NCBI GenBank assembly: GCA_964248625.1
Contig: CAXTZG010000007.1
Span: 1-64,000 of the forward strand
Length of the DNA stretch: 64,000 nt
Origin: Lichenicola sp964248625
GTDB taxonomy: Bacteria > Pseudomonadota > Alphaproteobacteria > Acetobacterales > Acetobacteraceae
Direction: 5' to 3'
Shown piece after piece: positions 33,930 to 43,135 of the stretch (within the stretch, counting starts at the first letter, position 1; each line of letters opens with the position of its first letter). Below the pieces are notes generated by a model that searched no databases, was not told where the DNA came from, and saw only the letters and a list, made by a program, of their open reading frames with translations. The position numbers were made by a program, and so were the translations under genes.

Positions 33930-35483
33930 CTAGAGGCTGGTGTCGAGCACGCGCTGCATGAAGTCGAGCGCGCGGGTGCGGAATCCATGCGCGGCCTCGA
34001 CGGCCGGGCCGATCAGCAGATAGGGATCGTCATGGCCGCCGGCGCGGGGCCAGGCGGGCAGTCCGCCGCCGTTTGGATCGCCGGTGGCGGCGAACCGGGT
34101 CCAGGCGGTCATCATGGTGTCGGAAACTGCGCGATCCTGCGCCGTCGCCGCCGGACCCAGCGTGCCGAAGACGTAGCGCAGCTCGGTGGCGTGTCGTGGC
34201 GGCCGGCCATCGACCGGCTGGGTGAACAGGTAGCGGAAGGTGCGCGGATCACGCTCGGCTGCCGCGCGCGCCAGGGTGCGTGCGCCGGCATAGAACACGC
34301 CGTCGCCGATGATGTCGGCGCCGGCGCGCAGCACCGCGGCGGGATCATGCGCCGGATACAGGCCGGCCGCCTCGGGCGCCCGGGCGCCGAACAGCGACGA
34401 CAGGCTGTGGGCATACTGCCCGGGCGCCACGCTCGCCCAGCGTCGCGCGAAGACCGCGCCCTCGTCGCCGTTGTCGCCGATGATGATGGGCATGGCGGGC
34501 AGCCGTCCGTGGGCTGCCAGCAGGCTCGGCTGCTCCGGCACGATGCGCCCGTCGACGATCGGGAACGGCAGCGGCACCGGCGCCATCGCCGGCGCCAGCG
34601 CCTGGATGCGGATGTTCCAGGCCAGCAGCGAGGTGGCGGGGGCGCGCCGAAGGGCGGCGATGTCGGGGCCGATCGAGAGGCCGGTGCGCTCGGCCTGCGC
34701 CAGCGTCGCCAGGTGCCAGCCGATCGCCGGGCTCTGCAGGATCGCCCGCTGGAACAGGCCGTCAGCCGGCGGCGTGGCCAGCAGCATCGCGACCGAGGTG
34801 CCGCCGGCGGATTCGCCGAACAGGGTGACGCGACGCGGATCGCCGCCGAACGCGGCGATGTTGGCCCGCACCCAGCGCAGCGCCGCGACTTGGTCGAGAA
34901 GCCCGTAATTGCCCGACGTGCCGGTCTCCCGGGTCAGCGCGGGATGGGCCAGGAAGCCGAAGACGCCGAGCCGGTAGTTCAGCGTCACCAGCACGACGCC
35001 GCGGCGCGCCAGCGCGGTGCCGTCATAGGCAGGCTCGGCGCCCGAGCCGAACACGAAGCCGCCGCCATGGATGAACACCATCACCGGCAAAGGCCGGCGT
35101 CCGGTCGCACCGGGGGTCCAGACGTTCAGCGTCAGGCAATCCTCGGAGGGTCCGTAGGCGGCGCTGGCGGGGACCGCCTGCATGCAGGCAAAGCCCGGCC
35201 TGGTGGCATCCCGTACCCCGGTCCAGCCACGCGCCGGCTGCGGCGGACGCCAGCGCAGCGGACCGACCGGCGGGGCGGCATACGGGATGCCGAGGAAGGC
35301 CTGCACCGCGGTGCCCGGCACCATCCGACCGGCCAGGCTGCCCTGGTCGAGCCTGACCAGCGGCGCAGGCACGACAGGAAGCGCGTGCGGGATGCCCGGC
35401 GCGGATGCGGCAGCACCCAGCAGCGGCGCCAGCAGAATGCTGGCGGCCAGACGGCACCGTGCCCGGACGCGATGCGGGGTCAT
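33930..35483 (-). CDS. Secreted type B carboxylesterase
   Basis: A 517-residue serine esterase of the carboxylesterase/cholinesterase family. A signal peptide (residues 1-27, LAASILLAPLLGAAASA) is followed by FLGIPYAAPPVGPLRW, the EDCLTLNVW segment, the oxyanion loop FIHGGGFVFGS and the nucleophile GESAGG (Ser225). The Glu and His should lie in the second half, where a GDNGDEG acidic loop and RHATELRYVFG are seen. Exported hydrolase of unknown ester substrate. A weak 85-codon frame upstream ends in an ATGA overlap with its start. Confidence 0.9.
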   Translation of the reverse strand: MTPHRVRARCRLAASILLAPLLGAAASAPGIPHALPVVPAPLVRLDQGSLAGRMVPGTAVQAFLGIPYAAPPVGPLRWRPPQPARGWTGVRDATRPGFACMQAVPASAAYGPSEDCLTLNVWTPGATGRRPLPVMVFIHGGGFVFGSGAEPAYDGTALARRGVVLVTLNYRLGVFGFLAHPALTRETGTSGNYGLLDQVAALRWVRANIAAFGGDPRRVTLFGESAGGTSVAMLLATPPADGLFQRAILQSPAIGWHLATLAQAERTGLSIGPDIAALRRAPATSLLAWNIRIQALAPAMAPVPLPFPIVDGRIVPEQPSLLAAHGRLPAMPIIIGDNGDEGAVFARRWASVAPGQYAHSLSSLFGARAPEAAGLYPAHDPAAVLRAGADIIGDGVFYAGARTLARAAAERDPRTFRYLFTQPVDGRPPRHATELRYVFGTLGPAATAQDRAVSDTMMTAWTRFAATGDPNGGGLPAWPRAGGHDDPYLLIGPAVEAAHGFRTRALDFMQRVLDTSL

Positions 35484-35862
35484 GATGTCGTCCGACCGGT
35501 CGAGCGCGGCCGCCCGATGCCGGCCGGCAGCTCGGGCGCAGGCCCCGGTCCGCCCGGCCGCCAGGCAGGGCCGCCATCCGGCAACACCGCCGGCGTCACG
35601 ATCCGGACCGCACGCGCCAGTGCGGAACCGGACCGGTCGCATGCCGGCGGCGTCGGAAGACCGGCACTGCCGGACAACCGCTCCCCGGTCGGGCACGGAC
35701 CCTGGATGGCAGATCTTGCTGCGGACAGGCTGGACATGCTGGCTTCCGTTACAGGACGCTGGTGTCGATGATCTGCGGTGACGTGGCCGTGCACTGCGAC
35801 GGGCAATCGAGATGTCCGACGGTTCCCGCCGGAGCGGTCGGGCAGGCGTTCCGGCGGTGATC
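35484..35862. other. Intergenic stretch without a confident gene
   Basis: This 379-base gap separates the carboxylesterase start from the ribokinase stop (both minus strand). An 85-codon minus frame (35480-35737, ATG preceded by GGAAG) ends in an ATGA overlap with the esterase start but has an Arg/Pro/Gly-rich, non-protein-like composition. Past the ribokinase TGA the same frame stays open for 37 codons and ends in IIDTSVL-stop, reminiscent of the esterase tail VLDTSL-stop. Either may be chance. No clear promoter or terminator was seen. Confidence 0.4.
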
Positions 35863-36807
35863 TCAGCCGAGCAGCAGGCGCACCTCCTCGAGGGTTGGCG
35901 CGGCCTCGGCGGCACCGGCCCTGGTGGTGGCGAGCGCGCCGCAGGCGGCCGCGAAGCGAACCGCATCGGCCAGGCGATCGCCGCCGGCGAGGGCGACGGC
36001 AAGACCGCCATTGAAGCAGTCCCCGGCGGCGACGCTGTCGATCGCGCGGACCGGGAACGGCGAAACGAAGCCATCCTCGGCGCCGTCGCGCCAATACACG
36101 CCGCGCGCGCCGAGCTTGACGATCACGCGGCCGAGCCCCCTCGCCTGCAGCCGGTCCGCAGCCGCGGCGGCCGAGTGCGGATCGACCGGACGGATGCCGA
36201 CCAGGCGCTCGGTCTCGGTCTCGTTCGGGGTGACGAGGTCGACCAGCGGCCAGGCGTCGTCGGGGAGCCCGTCGGCCGGTGCCGGGGCCGGATCGAGAAT
36301 GACGAGGCCGCCCGCGGCGTGGATGTGGCGGGCAGCCAGCAGGCTGATCGCCAGCGGCGTCTCGAGCTGGAGCAGCAGCACGCGGGTCCGGGAGAGCAGC
36401 GGCGCGATGGCGGCGACATCGCTCGCGTCGATCGCCATGTTGGCACCGCCGGCGACGGTGATGGCGTTCTCGCCGGCCGCGTCGATCCCGATCAGGGCGA
36501 TCCCGGTGGGATGATCCGGATCGCTGCGCAAGGCGGCCAGATCAATCCCGAAGCCTGCGAGATGCCGCCGGGCCAGGTCGGCGAACGGGTCGATGCCGGT
36601 GCGACCGGCAAGCGCGACCTGCAGGCCCAGCGAGGCCGCCAGCCTGGAGGCGGCGGCGGCCTGATTGGCGCCTTTGCCGCCGAGACCGATGGCGTAGCGT
36701 GCCGCCTGGATGGTTTCGCCGGCGCGCGGCAGCGTCTCGGAGTAGGCGACGACGTCGATGTTGACGCTGCCGAAGGAAACGATCAGCGCCGGGGCCGGGA
36801 ACGTCAT
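35863..36807 (-). CDS. rbsK: Ribokinase (PfkB-family sugar kinase)
   Basis: A 314-residue PfkB-family kinase. The N-terminal sugar-binding motif SVNIDVVAYSETLPRAGE leads to GGKGANQAAAASRL, the NETETERL segment and the anion-hole motif DSVAAGDCFNGGLA, where the usual DTxGAGD is changed to DSVAAGD but retains the catalytic Asp. This matches ribokinase better than fructokinase; the exact sugar is inferred. No rbs transporter genes are adjacent. The ATG at 36807 is chosen because conserved sequence starts a few residues later; a longer frame reaches 36888. Confidence 0.85.
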   Translation of the reverse strand: MTFPAPALIVSFGSVNIDVVAYSETLPRAGETIQAARYAIGLGGKGANQAAAASRLAASLGLQVALAGRTGIDPFADLARRHLAGFGIDLAALRSDPDHPTGIALIGIDAAGENAITVAGGANMAIDASDVAAIAPLLSRTRVLLLQLETPLAISLLAARHIHAAGGLVILDPAPAPADGLPDDAWPLVDLVTPNETETERLVGIRPVDPHSAAAAADRLQARGLGRVIVKLGARGVYWRDGAEDGFVSPFPVRAIDSVAAGDCFNGGLAVALAGGDRLADAVRFAAACGALATTRAGAAEAAPTLEEVRLLLG

Positions 36808-36855
36808 CGCTGCTCCAGACTGCGGCATGGCCCAGGTTGTGGCATGGCTGCCCCG

Positions 36856-36875
36856 GCCGGTCGAGGTTGACCGGC
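36856..36875 (-). terminator. Hairpin downstream of the branching-type glycosyltransferase gene
   Basis: GCCGGTC / GACCGGC with a 6-base loop lies 83 bases past the stop of the 36958-37812 gene and just before the ribokinase start. There is no T-run; it may be a weak terminator or simply a structured spacer. Confidence 0.25.
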
Positions 36876-36957
36876 GGCCAGGATGCAAGCCGCCCGCCTC
36901 AAAAAGCCGCTCATGATCGCCGGGCGTCAGGCGATCCGCCCGGATCGGCGCACGGTG

Positions 36958-37812
36958 CTAGGAATCCAGATAGGGTCCATGCTGCAGCACCGCGGCAGCG
37001 AAGTCCGGATCGCGGATCTTGCGCGCAAAGAGATAGCCGTTCTCGACCGCGCCGGCGAGGTCGGACCTGTCCTCCAGGATAAACGGTGCCGGCTGCCTCG
37101 AGAAATCGGCGAACACGAAACGGGCGAAGTGCCGGCGCCTCTCGCCGCTCATCCCGATGATCGTCTGGATATACATCTCGTCCGGCACCGAGGAGAACCG
37201 GAACGATCGCTGGATGTCGGGGTTGGTGTCATGGAAATCGATCGCATACCGGACGTCCCTGGCGGTCAGCGCCATCCATTGCTGACCGTGGAAGAGGTTG
37301 TCGAGAGGCGCCTTTCCCTTCTCCATCAGCAGACGCAAGCTGAGCAGCGCATCGAAATCCTCGATCTTGTAGGGTTTGACGTGTCGCGGATGCGAGGCCT
37401 CGATGTCGTAGCAGACAAACGAGTTGTAGCGCTCCTTGATGCCGCTCGACGTGTTCGGCGAGAACAGCTTCCAGTTCTTGTGGCTTTGAAGCTCAGCCAG
37501 CACCGACCTTGCATCGCGCAGAGGTATCGAATCGTCGGACAGCAGCATGAAGTAATCGAACCCAGGGTCCTGGGCGCACAGGCGCATCAGTTCGATCTCG
37601 GCCAGCACCATGTTGAAGCCGCCCCAGAAGATGTCGAACCGGCTGGAGATGATCCGGGCGTTGGAATACTGGGAAACGAACTCGTAAAGGCCGATATCGA
37701 TCTTCTGGTCCACGTGAATAAATATCTCGAACGCGTCAGCAGGCCAGTGACGCAGCGACTGCTCCAGAATCAGTGGAGCGCTGAACGCCAGGATCCCGAT
37801 CGCAACCTTCAT
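36958..37812 (-). CDS. Core-2/I-branching (GT14-like) glycosyltransferase
   Basis: A 284-residue protein resembling the beta-1,6-N-acetylglucosaminyltransferase (Branch) family. Typical pieces are FEIFIHVDQKID, SSRFDIFWGGFNMVLAEIELMR, DYFMLLSDDSIPLRD and the late acidic motif SSVPDEMYIQTI, corresponding to donor and acceptor sites. No membrane segment is seen. GC content is visibly lower than that of neighbouring housekeeping genes, which hints at horizontal transfer. It lies 161 bases downstream of the acylation cassette on the same strand, so a role in the same glycan is plausible. Confidence 0.82.
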   Translation of the reverse strand: MKVAIGILAFSAPLILEQSLRHWPADAFEIFIHVDQKIDIGLYEFVSQYSNARIISSRFDIFWGGFNMVLAEIELMRLCAQDPGFDYFMLLSDDSIPLRDARSVLAELQSHKNWKLFSPNTSSGIKERYNSFVCYDIEASHPRHVKPYKIEDFDALLSLRLLMEKGKAPLDNLFHGQQWMALTARDVRYAIDFHDTNPDIQRSFRFSSVPDEMYIQTIIGMSGERRRHFARFVFADFSRQPAPFILEDRSDLAGAVENGYLFARKIRDPDFAAAVLQHGPYLDS

Positions 37813-37973
37813 GAATGACTTTCCGACTGTCTTTGCGTCTCACATCTTGCACACGGTCTCGGGAAAAGAAACACGCGCGACGCCCGGTGTCCTGTCCTCG
37901 TCGCCGGCCGTCCCGGGCCGGCGGCCTCGGCGGGAGGGTGTCCAGGCGTCACGCCTGTCAGGCAACGCACCGA

Positions 37974-39116
37974 TCAGGGTCGGTTCCCCACAGGTCCGCC
38001 GGTGGCCGCCATCGACGGTGCTGCCTGGCATTCCGCGAAAGCCGGCAGCCCGGCATCCAGGAGCTGATCGGCGATCGCCCGCCCGGCGATCCGGTGGCCG
38101 CGTGCGTCGAGATGACCGTCGAGCGGCAGGTAAAGGCTGCCCGGGCTGCGGACCTGGCCCAGCTCGGGAGTCGCATCCACGAAGTGTCCGCCCTCGCCCT
38201 CGACGATCCGCTGCACCGCGTGGTTGAGGGCGTAGGGATCGACCGTTCCGGGATCGGTCATCTTCAGCAGGGCGGCCTGTGCCCGCTGCGGCACGAAGGC
38301 GACCACCATCGGCACGCCTGCCGCTTTGCTTTCCTCGGCGATGGCGCCGCTGATCCGGCCGAAGGTCGAGATGCGCTGGTCCCATGACGGCGTGTAGTGG
38401 CGATACAGGAAACCGGCCTTGTCGCTGTTCATCAGGAACAGCGGCACGTAGTTCGTGGCCTTCTCGTAGTACAGGTGCTGGATGAACGCGAATGCCCGGC
38501 TTTCCAGCAGCAGGGAGTGGGCGCGCACCAGGAGGCGCGCCGCGTTGTCGGCGGCGGCGTGGAAGGTCGGGGGATCGGAATCACCCACCTGCACGTCATA
38601 GGGGGTCAGCACCCAGACCAGGACCGCGGGCTTCAGCGTCAGGGCCTCGGTCGCGCGCGCGCGGATCTGCTTCATGTAGTATTCGGTGGCGGCGAGGTTC
38701 TGCACGTCGACCGGGCGGCGGCATTCGCGGGTCAGCCTGTCGCCGATCTGCGCGCCGAGCGAATCCTCGTAGCTGACGAAATGGCCGGCGCCCACCGACG
38801 AGCCAATCAGGGCTACCCGCGAGCTGCCGGCCGGATCGGGCTTGCAGGATTGCGCGGTGCGGTAGCCGCAGTCGTTGTAGCGATTGACGACCCGCTCGGC
38901 CTCGAAAGCCTTGAGCGTGTCCGAGCAGCCGGGCCGGTTGCGATAGCCCAGCACCGGATCGCGCACGCGGCAGGCGGTGCCCTCGCTCGCCGGGAACAGG
39001 GCGCGGCAGCCGATCTCGCCCACCGCCGCCATCAGCACGACCGTCAGCACGCTGACCAGCGGCAGCAGCCAGAGGTCGCGGCGCGGCAGGCGCCGTCGTG
39101 GCGGGATGCCGCTCAC
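37974..39116 (-). CDS. Membrane-anchored SGNH/GDSL-type hydrolase-fold protein
   Basis: A 380-residue protein with a basic N-terminus and one transmembrane helix (about residues 15-36), placing the rest in the periplasm. The block I motif LIGSSVGAGHF has serines at 106 and 107, one of which should be the nucleophile, and PLDGHLDARGH near residue 352 provides the Asp-His pair. SGNH proteins next to MBOAT acyltransferases (as in the AlgI/AlgX/AlgJ systems) take part in transferring acyl groups to polysaccharides. It overlaps the upstream FkbH-like gene by ATGA, supporting joint expression. Confidence 0.75.
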   Translation of the reverse strand: MSGIPPRRRLPRRDLWLLPLVSVLTVVLMAAVGEIGCRALFPASEGTACRVRDPVLGYRNRPGCSDTLKAFEAERVVNRYNDCGYRTAQSCKPDPAGSSRVALIGSSVGAGHFVSYEDSLGAQIGDRLTRECRRPVDVQNLAATEYYMKQIRARATEALTLKPAVLVWVLTPYDVQVGDSDPPTFHAAADNAARLLVRAHSLLLESRAFAFIQHLYYEKATNYVPLFLMNSDKAGFLYRHYTPSWDQRISTFGRISGAIAEESKAAGVPMVVAFVPQRAQAALLKMTDPGTVDPYALNHAVQRIVEGEGGHFVDATPELGQVRSPGSLYLPLDGHLDARGHRIAGRAIADQLLDAGLPAFAECQAAPSMAATGGPVGNRP

Positions 39117-41032
39117 GATGCCGCCTCGGGCACCGGCAGGGCGCCGTGGCGCACCCGCATCGGCGGCATCTCGATCTCGGTGGCGGTATCCAGCTCCCAG
39201 CGCGTCTCGTCGCCGGCCTGCTCGATCGGCGCGAAGCCGAGCTTGCGGTAATGGTCGCGCACCATGCTGTTCCGGTCGGTCGGCCGAAACACCCCGACCA
39301 GGCGCGCGATGCCGCGGCCTCTGGCCTCGCGCAGGATCTCGTGCAGCACCGCCCGCTCGACGCCGCGCCCGAGCACGCGGCAGCTCATCAGCCAGGTGTC
39401 GAGCTCCCAGGTACCCGCACCCGCCTCGCGGCAGATGATCACGCTGATCATGCCGTTATCGTCGAACTTGTCGGCCAAGCGCACCTGCAGCGTGAAGGCG
39501 GCGGGATCGCGCTCGGCGTCGGTGACGTCGGCCTCCGAATAGCGCCGGGTGGTCAGGTTGAACTGGTTCGACTTGTTGATCAGCTGGGAGATGCGGCTGC
39601 GGCCGATGTCGTCGAACGGCGCGAACATGATCTCCATGTCGAGCGAGCGCAGATAGGCCGAGAGATCGCCCACCTGCTGCTGCAGCGCCACGCGGCGGGC
39701 GTTGTTCTCGTAGAAGGAGGCGCGCTTGCGGTCCTCATCGGAGAAGGTCACGCTCTCGAAATAGCCTGCCGCACTCAGCGTTCTTGCATACAAGGCCGGG
39801 TCGGCGGGAAGCTCCGGCACGGCGACCGCCGGCAGATGCTGGCGGACCAGGTTGCGCTCCACCGGGTTGTCGTCGAGGAACACCATGCTGCCGATGCCGA
39901 GCGCCAGCTCGTCGGCAATCGCCTTGATGTTGGTCGCCTTGTCGTTCCAGTTCGCCTGGAACACCGCGAAGTGGTTCTCCTTGAGCAGCATCTCGGGATG
40001 CTCGCGGAACGGCTTGCGGGCGACGTCGTCGTCGTTCTTGCTCGACACCGCCAGCACCACGCCACGGTCGCGCAGGGCCAGGGCCAGGCGCTGCACGCTC
40101 AAGTGCGCCTCGCCCACCGCGTCGCCCTGGGCGATCCTGATCCCTTCCAGCCCGTCATCGCCGATCACCCCGCCCCAGACGGTGTTGTCCAGGTCGAGGA
40201 TGAGGCAGCGCCGGCTCCTGCCGCGCATCGCGCCCAGCAGCCGGGCCACGTGATCGGCATAGAGCGGCACGAACCGGTTGTTGAAGGGCAGCTTGGCCAT
40301 GTTGTACTGCTCGGCCGAATGCCATTCGGACAGGCCGACGGTCTCGGCGATTCCGGCCACGTCCAGCAGCACGTCCTCGCCCCCGAACACCGCACCCGCC
40401 AGCTCCCGGTTGAACTGGTCCGCGGCCCAGCGCATCGTGCCGGGCACGGCGCGGTCGAGCTGGCCGAAGATCGTCTCGACCGGCGGCGCCAGCGTCTGCA
40501 GGATGCAGGTAGCCCCGCCATGCCGGCGCAGGCCCGCGCGCACGGAGGCGATCTGGTCGAGCGCCGACTGCACGCCGGCATTGGCGACCTCGGCATCGCC
40601 CGGGGCGAGCCGCAGCGGCAGGCCGCGATAATCGAGCGCCACCAGCACCGCGTCCGGACGGGCCAGGTTCATCGCACTCTCCGGATCGAGCGCGTCCTGC
40701 ACAACCTGGTCGTAGCCGGCCCGGACACAGTCGAGCGCGATGCCGTGCCGGGCGGCGCTGGCGATCAGGGTGGGCACGAGCAGGTCGAGGGTGCCGTTGC
40801 CCATCAGGCCGAGACGGAACGGGATCAGCGGCGCCAGCGAGGTGCCGGCAGCGGCGAGCGCCTCGATCGTCCGGCCGAGCCGGTCGAGCTGATGCTCGGC
40901 CAGGGCATGTCCGGCCAGGGCCTGCAGCTCCGGACCCGGCTGAGTCGACGCGGCGACCGCGCGGCAGCGCTGCCGGAAGTCGTCGGGGGCCTGCGGCAGC
41001 CAGGCCAGGTCGGCATACAGATCAGAGCTCAT
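39113..41032 (-). CDS. FkbH-like HAD-superfamily (subfamily IIIC) protein
   Basis: A 639-residue multidomain protein. Residues 70-260 form an SGNH-like N-terminal domain. The HAD core begins with LILDLDNTVWGG (Asp280, Asp282), continues with AVSSKNDDDVA and MVFLDDNPVERN, and the C-terminal 170 residues resemble a GNAT-type domain (RLVGVFRPTDRN). FkbH homologues take the three-carbon unit of 1,3-bisphosphoglycerate and load it as glyceryl thioester onto an acyl carrier protein. An ACP is encoded in the same operon here, fitting that role. The precise product is inferred, not shown. Confidence 0.85.
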   Translation of the reverse strand: MSSDLYADLAWLPQAPDDFRQRCRAVAASTQPGPELQALAGHALAEHQLDRLGRTIEALAAAGTSLAPLIPFRLGLMGNGTLDLLVPTLIASAARHGIALDCVRAGYDQVVQDALDPESAMNLARPDAVLVALDYRGLPLRLAPGDAEVANAGVQSALDQIASVRAGLRRHGGATCILQTLAPPVETIFGQLDRAVPGTMRWAADQFNRELAGAVFGGEDVLLDVAGIAETVGLSEWHSAEQYNMAKLPFNNRFVPLYADHVARLLGAMRGRSRRCLILDLDNTVWGGVIGDDGLEGIRIAQGDAVGEAHLSVQRLALALRDRGVVLAVSSKNDDDVARKPFREHPEMLLKENHFAVFQANWNDKATNIKAIADELALGIGSMVFLDDNPVERNLVRQHLPAVAVPELPADPALYARTLSAAGYFESVTFSDEDRKRASFYENNARRVALQQQVGDLSAYLRSLDMEIMFAPFDDIGRSRISQLINKSNQFNLTTRRYSEADVTDAERDPAAFTLQVRLADKFDDNGMISVIICREAGAGTWELDTWLMSCRVLGRGVERAVLHEILREARGRGIARLVGVFRPTDRNSMVRDHYRKLGFAPIEQAGDETRWELDTATEIEMPPMRVRHGALPVPEAAS

Positions 41033-41067
41033 GGGACGGAAACCTCGCAGGATCGGCCGGACAGAAC

Positions 41068-41496
41068 TCAGCCATCGACGCTGTAGTCGTGCTCATGATC
41101 TGGCGCCTCGATCAGCTCGACGAGCGAGAAGATCGGCGACATGAAGAACTGGATGAGCGCCCCGCCATAGGCGATCGCCGGACGCGCGTCGGCGATCGGC
41201 GTGAAGTCGAGTGCGAGAAGCCGGTCGCGCTCGGCGTCCAGATCGGCCACGCGGTAGGCGACGTGGTTGGTGATGTTGGCGCCGGTGCGCAGCGCGCGAC
41301 GGACCGGGCTCTTCTCGGAGAGCGGCGCGATCAGCTCGTAGCACAGCCCGGCCGCGTCGCGGCCGAACTGCACGTGCACGTCGTTCACCGGATCGGTGAA
41401 TTCCCGGGTCCAGGCGCACACGCCCAAGGCCCGGCAGAGCACCGGCCGGCCGGCGGACAGCTCGGCCACGACGATGCCGATATGGTCGAAGATCAT
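41068..41496 (-). CDS. VOC (glyoxalase/epimerase-fold) family protein
   Basis: A 142-residue single-domain vicinal-oxygen-chelate protein. It starts MIFDHIGIVVAEL, with His5 as a likely metal ligand, and shows an ELIAPLSEKSPV strand, NHVAYRVADLDA with a second His, and a final SLVELIEAP with the Glu ligand, similar to methylmalonyl-CoA epimerase. It shares one base with the MBOAT stop (TGATG) and lies 35 bases before the FkbH-like gene. In this setting it might act on the acyl thioester made by that enzyme; no specific activity can be assigned. Confidence 0.75.
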   Translation of the reverse strand: MIFDHIGIVVAELSAGRPVLCRALGVCAWTREFTDPVNDVHVQFGRDAAGLCYELIAPLSEKSPVRRALRTGANITNHVAYRVADLDAERDRLLALDFTPIADARPAIAYGGALIQFFMSPIFSLVELIEAPDHEHDYSVDG

Positions 41497-42929
41497 CAGA
41501 AGGCCTTGTAGACGATGTCGGGTGCCGGCGCGCTCAGCACGACGCTCGCCAGCACCACGACCGCGACCAGGGCGGTGCCCCAGGCGGTCCGGGTGTAGCG
41601 CGACTCGAGCACCGGCACCTGCTGCCAGCGCACCCCCAGCACCGCCGCGCGCAGAAGCTCCATCGCCTCCAGCAGCAGGGTGGAGCCGACCAGGATCGCG
41701 AGCCCGACCAGCACCAGCCCGGTCGGACCGAGCGCGCGGGAAAATGCGCCGATCTGCGTCCAGCCGGTCCAGAACCAGAACAGCGTCAGGGTGAACCAGG
41801 TGAAGGTCAGCCCGCGGCAGCAGGCGCTGTAGATTCGGTTCGCGGTCAGCGTCCGATAGCCCTTCTTGCCGAGCATGTCGGCCATCTTGATCTGATACAG
41901 CTTGTTCGCCGCGATGCCGCCGCCCTGCAGGAAGCCGTAGAACAGGAACTCGGTGGTCTGGCCGTGCCAGAGGCCGACCAGGAAGAAGGTCACGAAGAAG
42001 GCGAAGACGGCGATGTAGGGCGCCAGGCCCGGCGCGGTCACGCGGGTCATCCCGGTCATCATGATCGGGTTGTACACATAGGTCTTCAGCCAGCCCGACA
42101 GCGTCATGTGCCAGCGGCTCCAGAAGATGATGAAGCTCTCGGCGGCGAACGGGCGGTTGAAGTTCTCCGGCAGCTCGATGCGGAAGAACCGCGCCACGCC
42201 GATCACCACATCCACGTAGCCGGAGAAGTTGAAATACAGGTAGACCGGATACACCGCCGCAACCAGCACGCCGGCGCCGACCCGGTCGGCGAGCGTGCCG
42301 CCGGCCAGCAGGTCGTCGATCGCGCCATGCTGCAGCATCGACAGCACCGCCGACACGATCGCCACCTTGAAGTAGCCGATCACGATCCGCTCGATGGCAG
42401 CACCCATGATCGGCAGATCGAGCGGCAGCCGCTCGAGCTCCATGCTGCGATAGGGCTGGTAGAACTGGATCGGGCCGGACACGAGGCTGGTGAAGTTCAG
42501 CGTGTAGTTGAGGTAGGACACCAGGCCGATCCGGCCGTCGATGGCCTCCTGATGGCCGTCGATCACGACGTGCATCACCCGGAAGAACACGTAGGACAGG
42601 CCGATGAGCACATACGGGAACGGCAGGAAGGTGGCGTGTGGCACGAAGCTGTAGCGCTTCAGCCAAACGAACACCGCCAGCACCAGCACCAGCAGGGCCG
42701 CGAACAGCCACCGCGCGGACGACCCGGACGACAGCCGGTATGCGGCGTAGCCCAGCGCGATAAAGCCGGCGAGCGGCAGGAAGGTCACCGGATCGCGGGA
42801 GAACGAGGCCAGGAACAGCAGGTTGACGACCAGCAGCACCGCACGTCGCCAGCCGACCGAGCGGCCGAGGTTGAACACCACGGCGGCCACGGCCGCGAAC
42901 AGCAGGAAGACCGGCGACGGGACGTTCAT
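41496..42929 (-). CDS. MBOAT-family membrane O-acyltransferase (DltB/AlgI-like)
   Basis: A 477-residue polytopic membrane protein with about 11 hydrophobic segments. The MBOAT core includes PVYLYFNFSGYVDVVIG, FWSRWHMTLSGWLKTYVY (His274) and the catalytic-site segment FLVGLWHGQTTEF (His322), matching the DltB/AlgI/PatA branch that moves acyl groups across the inner membrane onto extracellular glycans. The closest operon partners are an ACP upstream and an SGNH protein downstream, as expected for such a system. The start overlaps the stop of a 69-codon basic ORF. Confidence 0.9.
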   Translation of the reverse strand: MNVPSPVFLLFAAVAAVVFNLGRSVGWRRAVLLVVNLLFLASFSRDPVTFLPLAGFIALGYAAYRLSSGSSARWLFAALLVLVLAVFVWLKRYSFVPHATFLPFPYVLIGLSYVFFRVMHVVIDGHQEAIDGRIGLVSYLNYTLNFTSLVSGPIQFYQPYRSMELERLPLDLPIMGAAIERIVIGYFKVAIVSAVLSMLQHGAIDDLLAGGTLADRVGAGVLVAAVYPVYLYFNFSGYVDVVIGVARFFRIELPENFNRPFAAESFIIFWSRWHMTLSGWLKTYVYNPIMMTGMTRVTAPGLAPYIAVFAFFVTFFLVGLWHGQTTEFLFYGFLQGGGIAANKLYQIKMADMLGKKGYRTLTANRIYSACCRGLTFTWFTLTLFWFWTGWTQIGAFSRALGPTGLVLVGLAILVGSTLLLEAMELLRAAVLGVRWQQVPVLESRYTRTAWGTALVAVVVLASVVLSAPAPDIVYKAF

Positions 42930-43135
42930 CGCACCAGCCGCCGCTGCCGCCGCGCAGGCGTCACGAAACGGGCGCGGACGCGCCGCACGCCGTGGCGGAC
43001 TCGCATCCGCGATGCGCCGTCGCGTCCCAGGGCGCGGGACGGCTGCGTCATGACGACGAACCCCGACCCTCGCGCGCCGGTGGCGTCGCGCCCGCAGTCG
43101 GCGATCGCAGCACGGGACTGGGCAATGCCCGTCAT
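42926..43135 (-). CDS. Small basic ORF between ACP and MBOAT genes
   Basis: A 69-codon frame that fills the gap between the acyl carrier protein and MBOAT genes exactly. Its ATG overlaps the ACP stop (ATGA) and its TGA overlaps the MBOAT start (ATGA). The second half is very Arg-rich (MRVRHGVRRVRARF), with no membrane segment or recognised motif. Perfect coupling at both ends argues for translation, but Arg-rich open frames arise easily at this GC content, so the coding call is tentative. It may function only as a coupling spacer. Confidence 0.4.
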   Translation of the reverse strand: MTGIAQSRAAIADCGRDATGARGSGFVVMTQPSRALGRDGASRMRVRHGVRRVRARFVTPARRQRRLVR

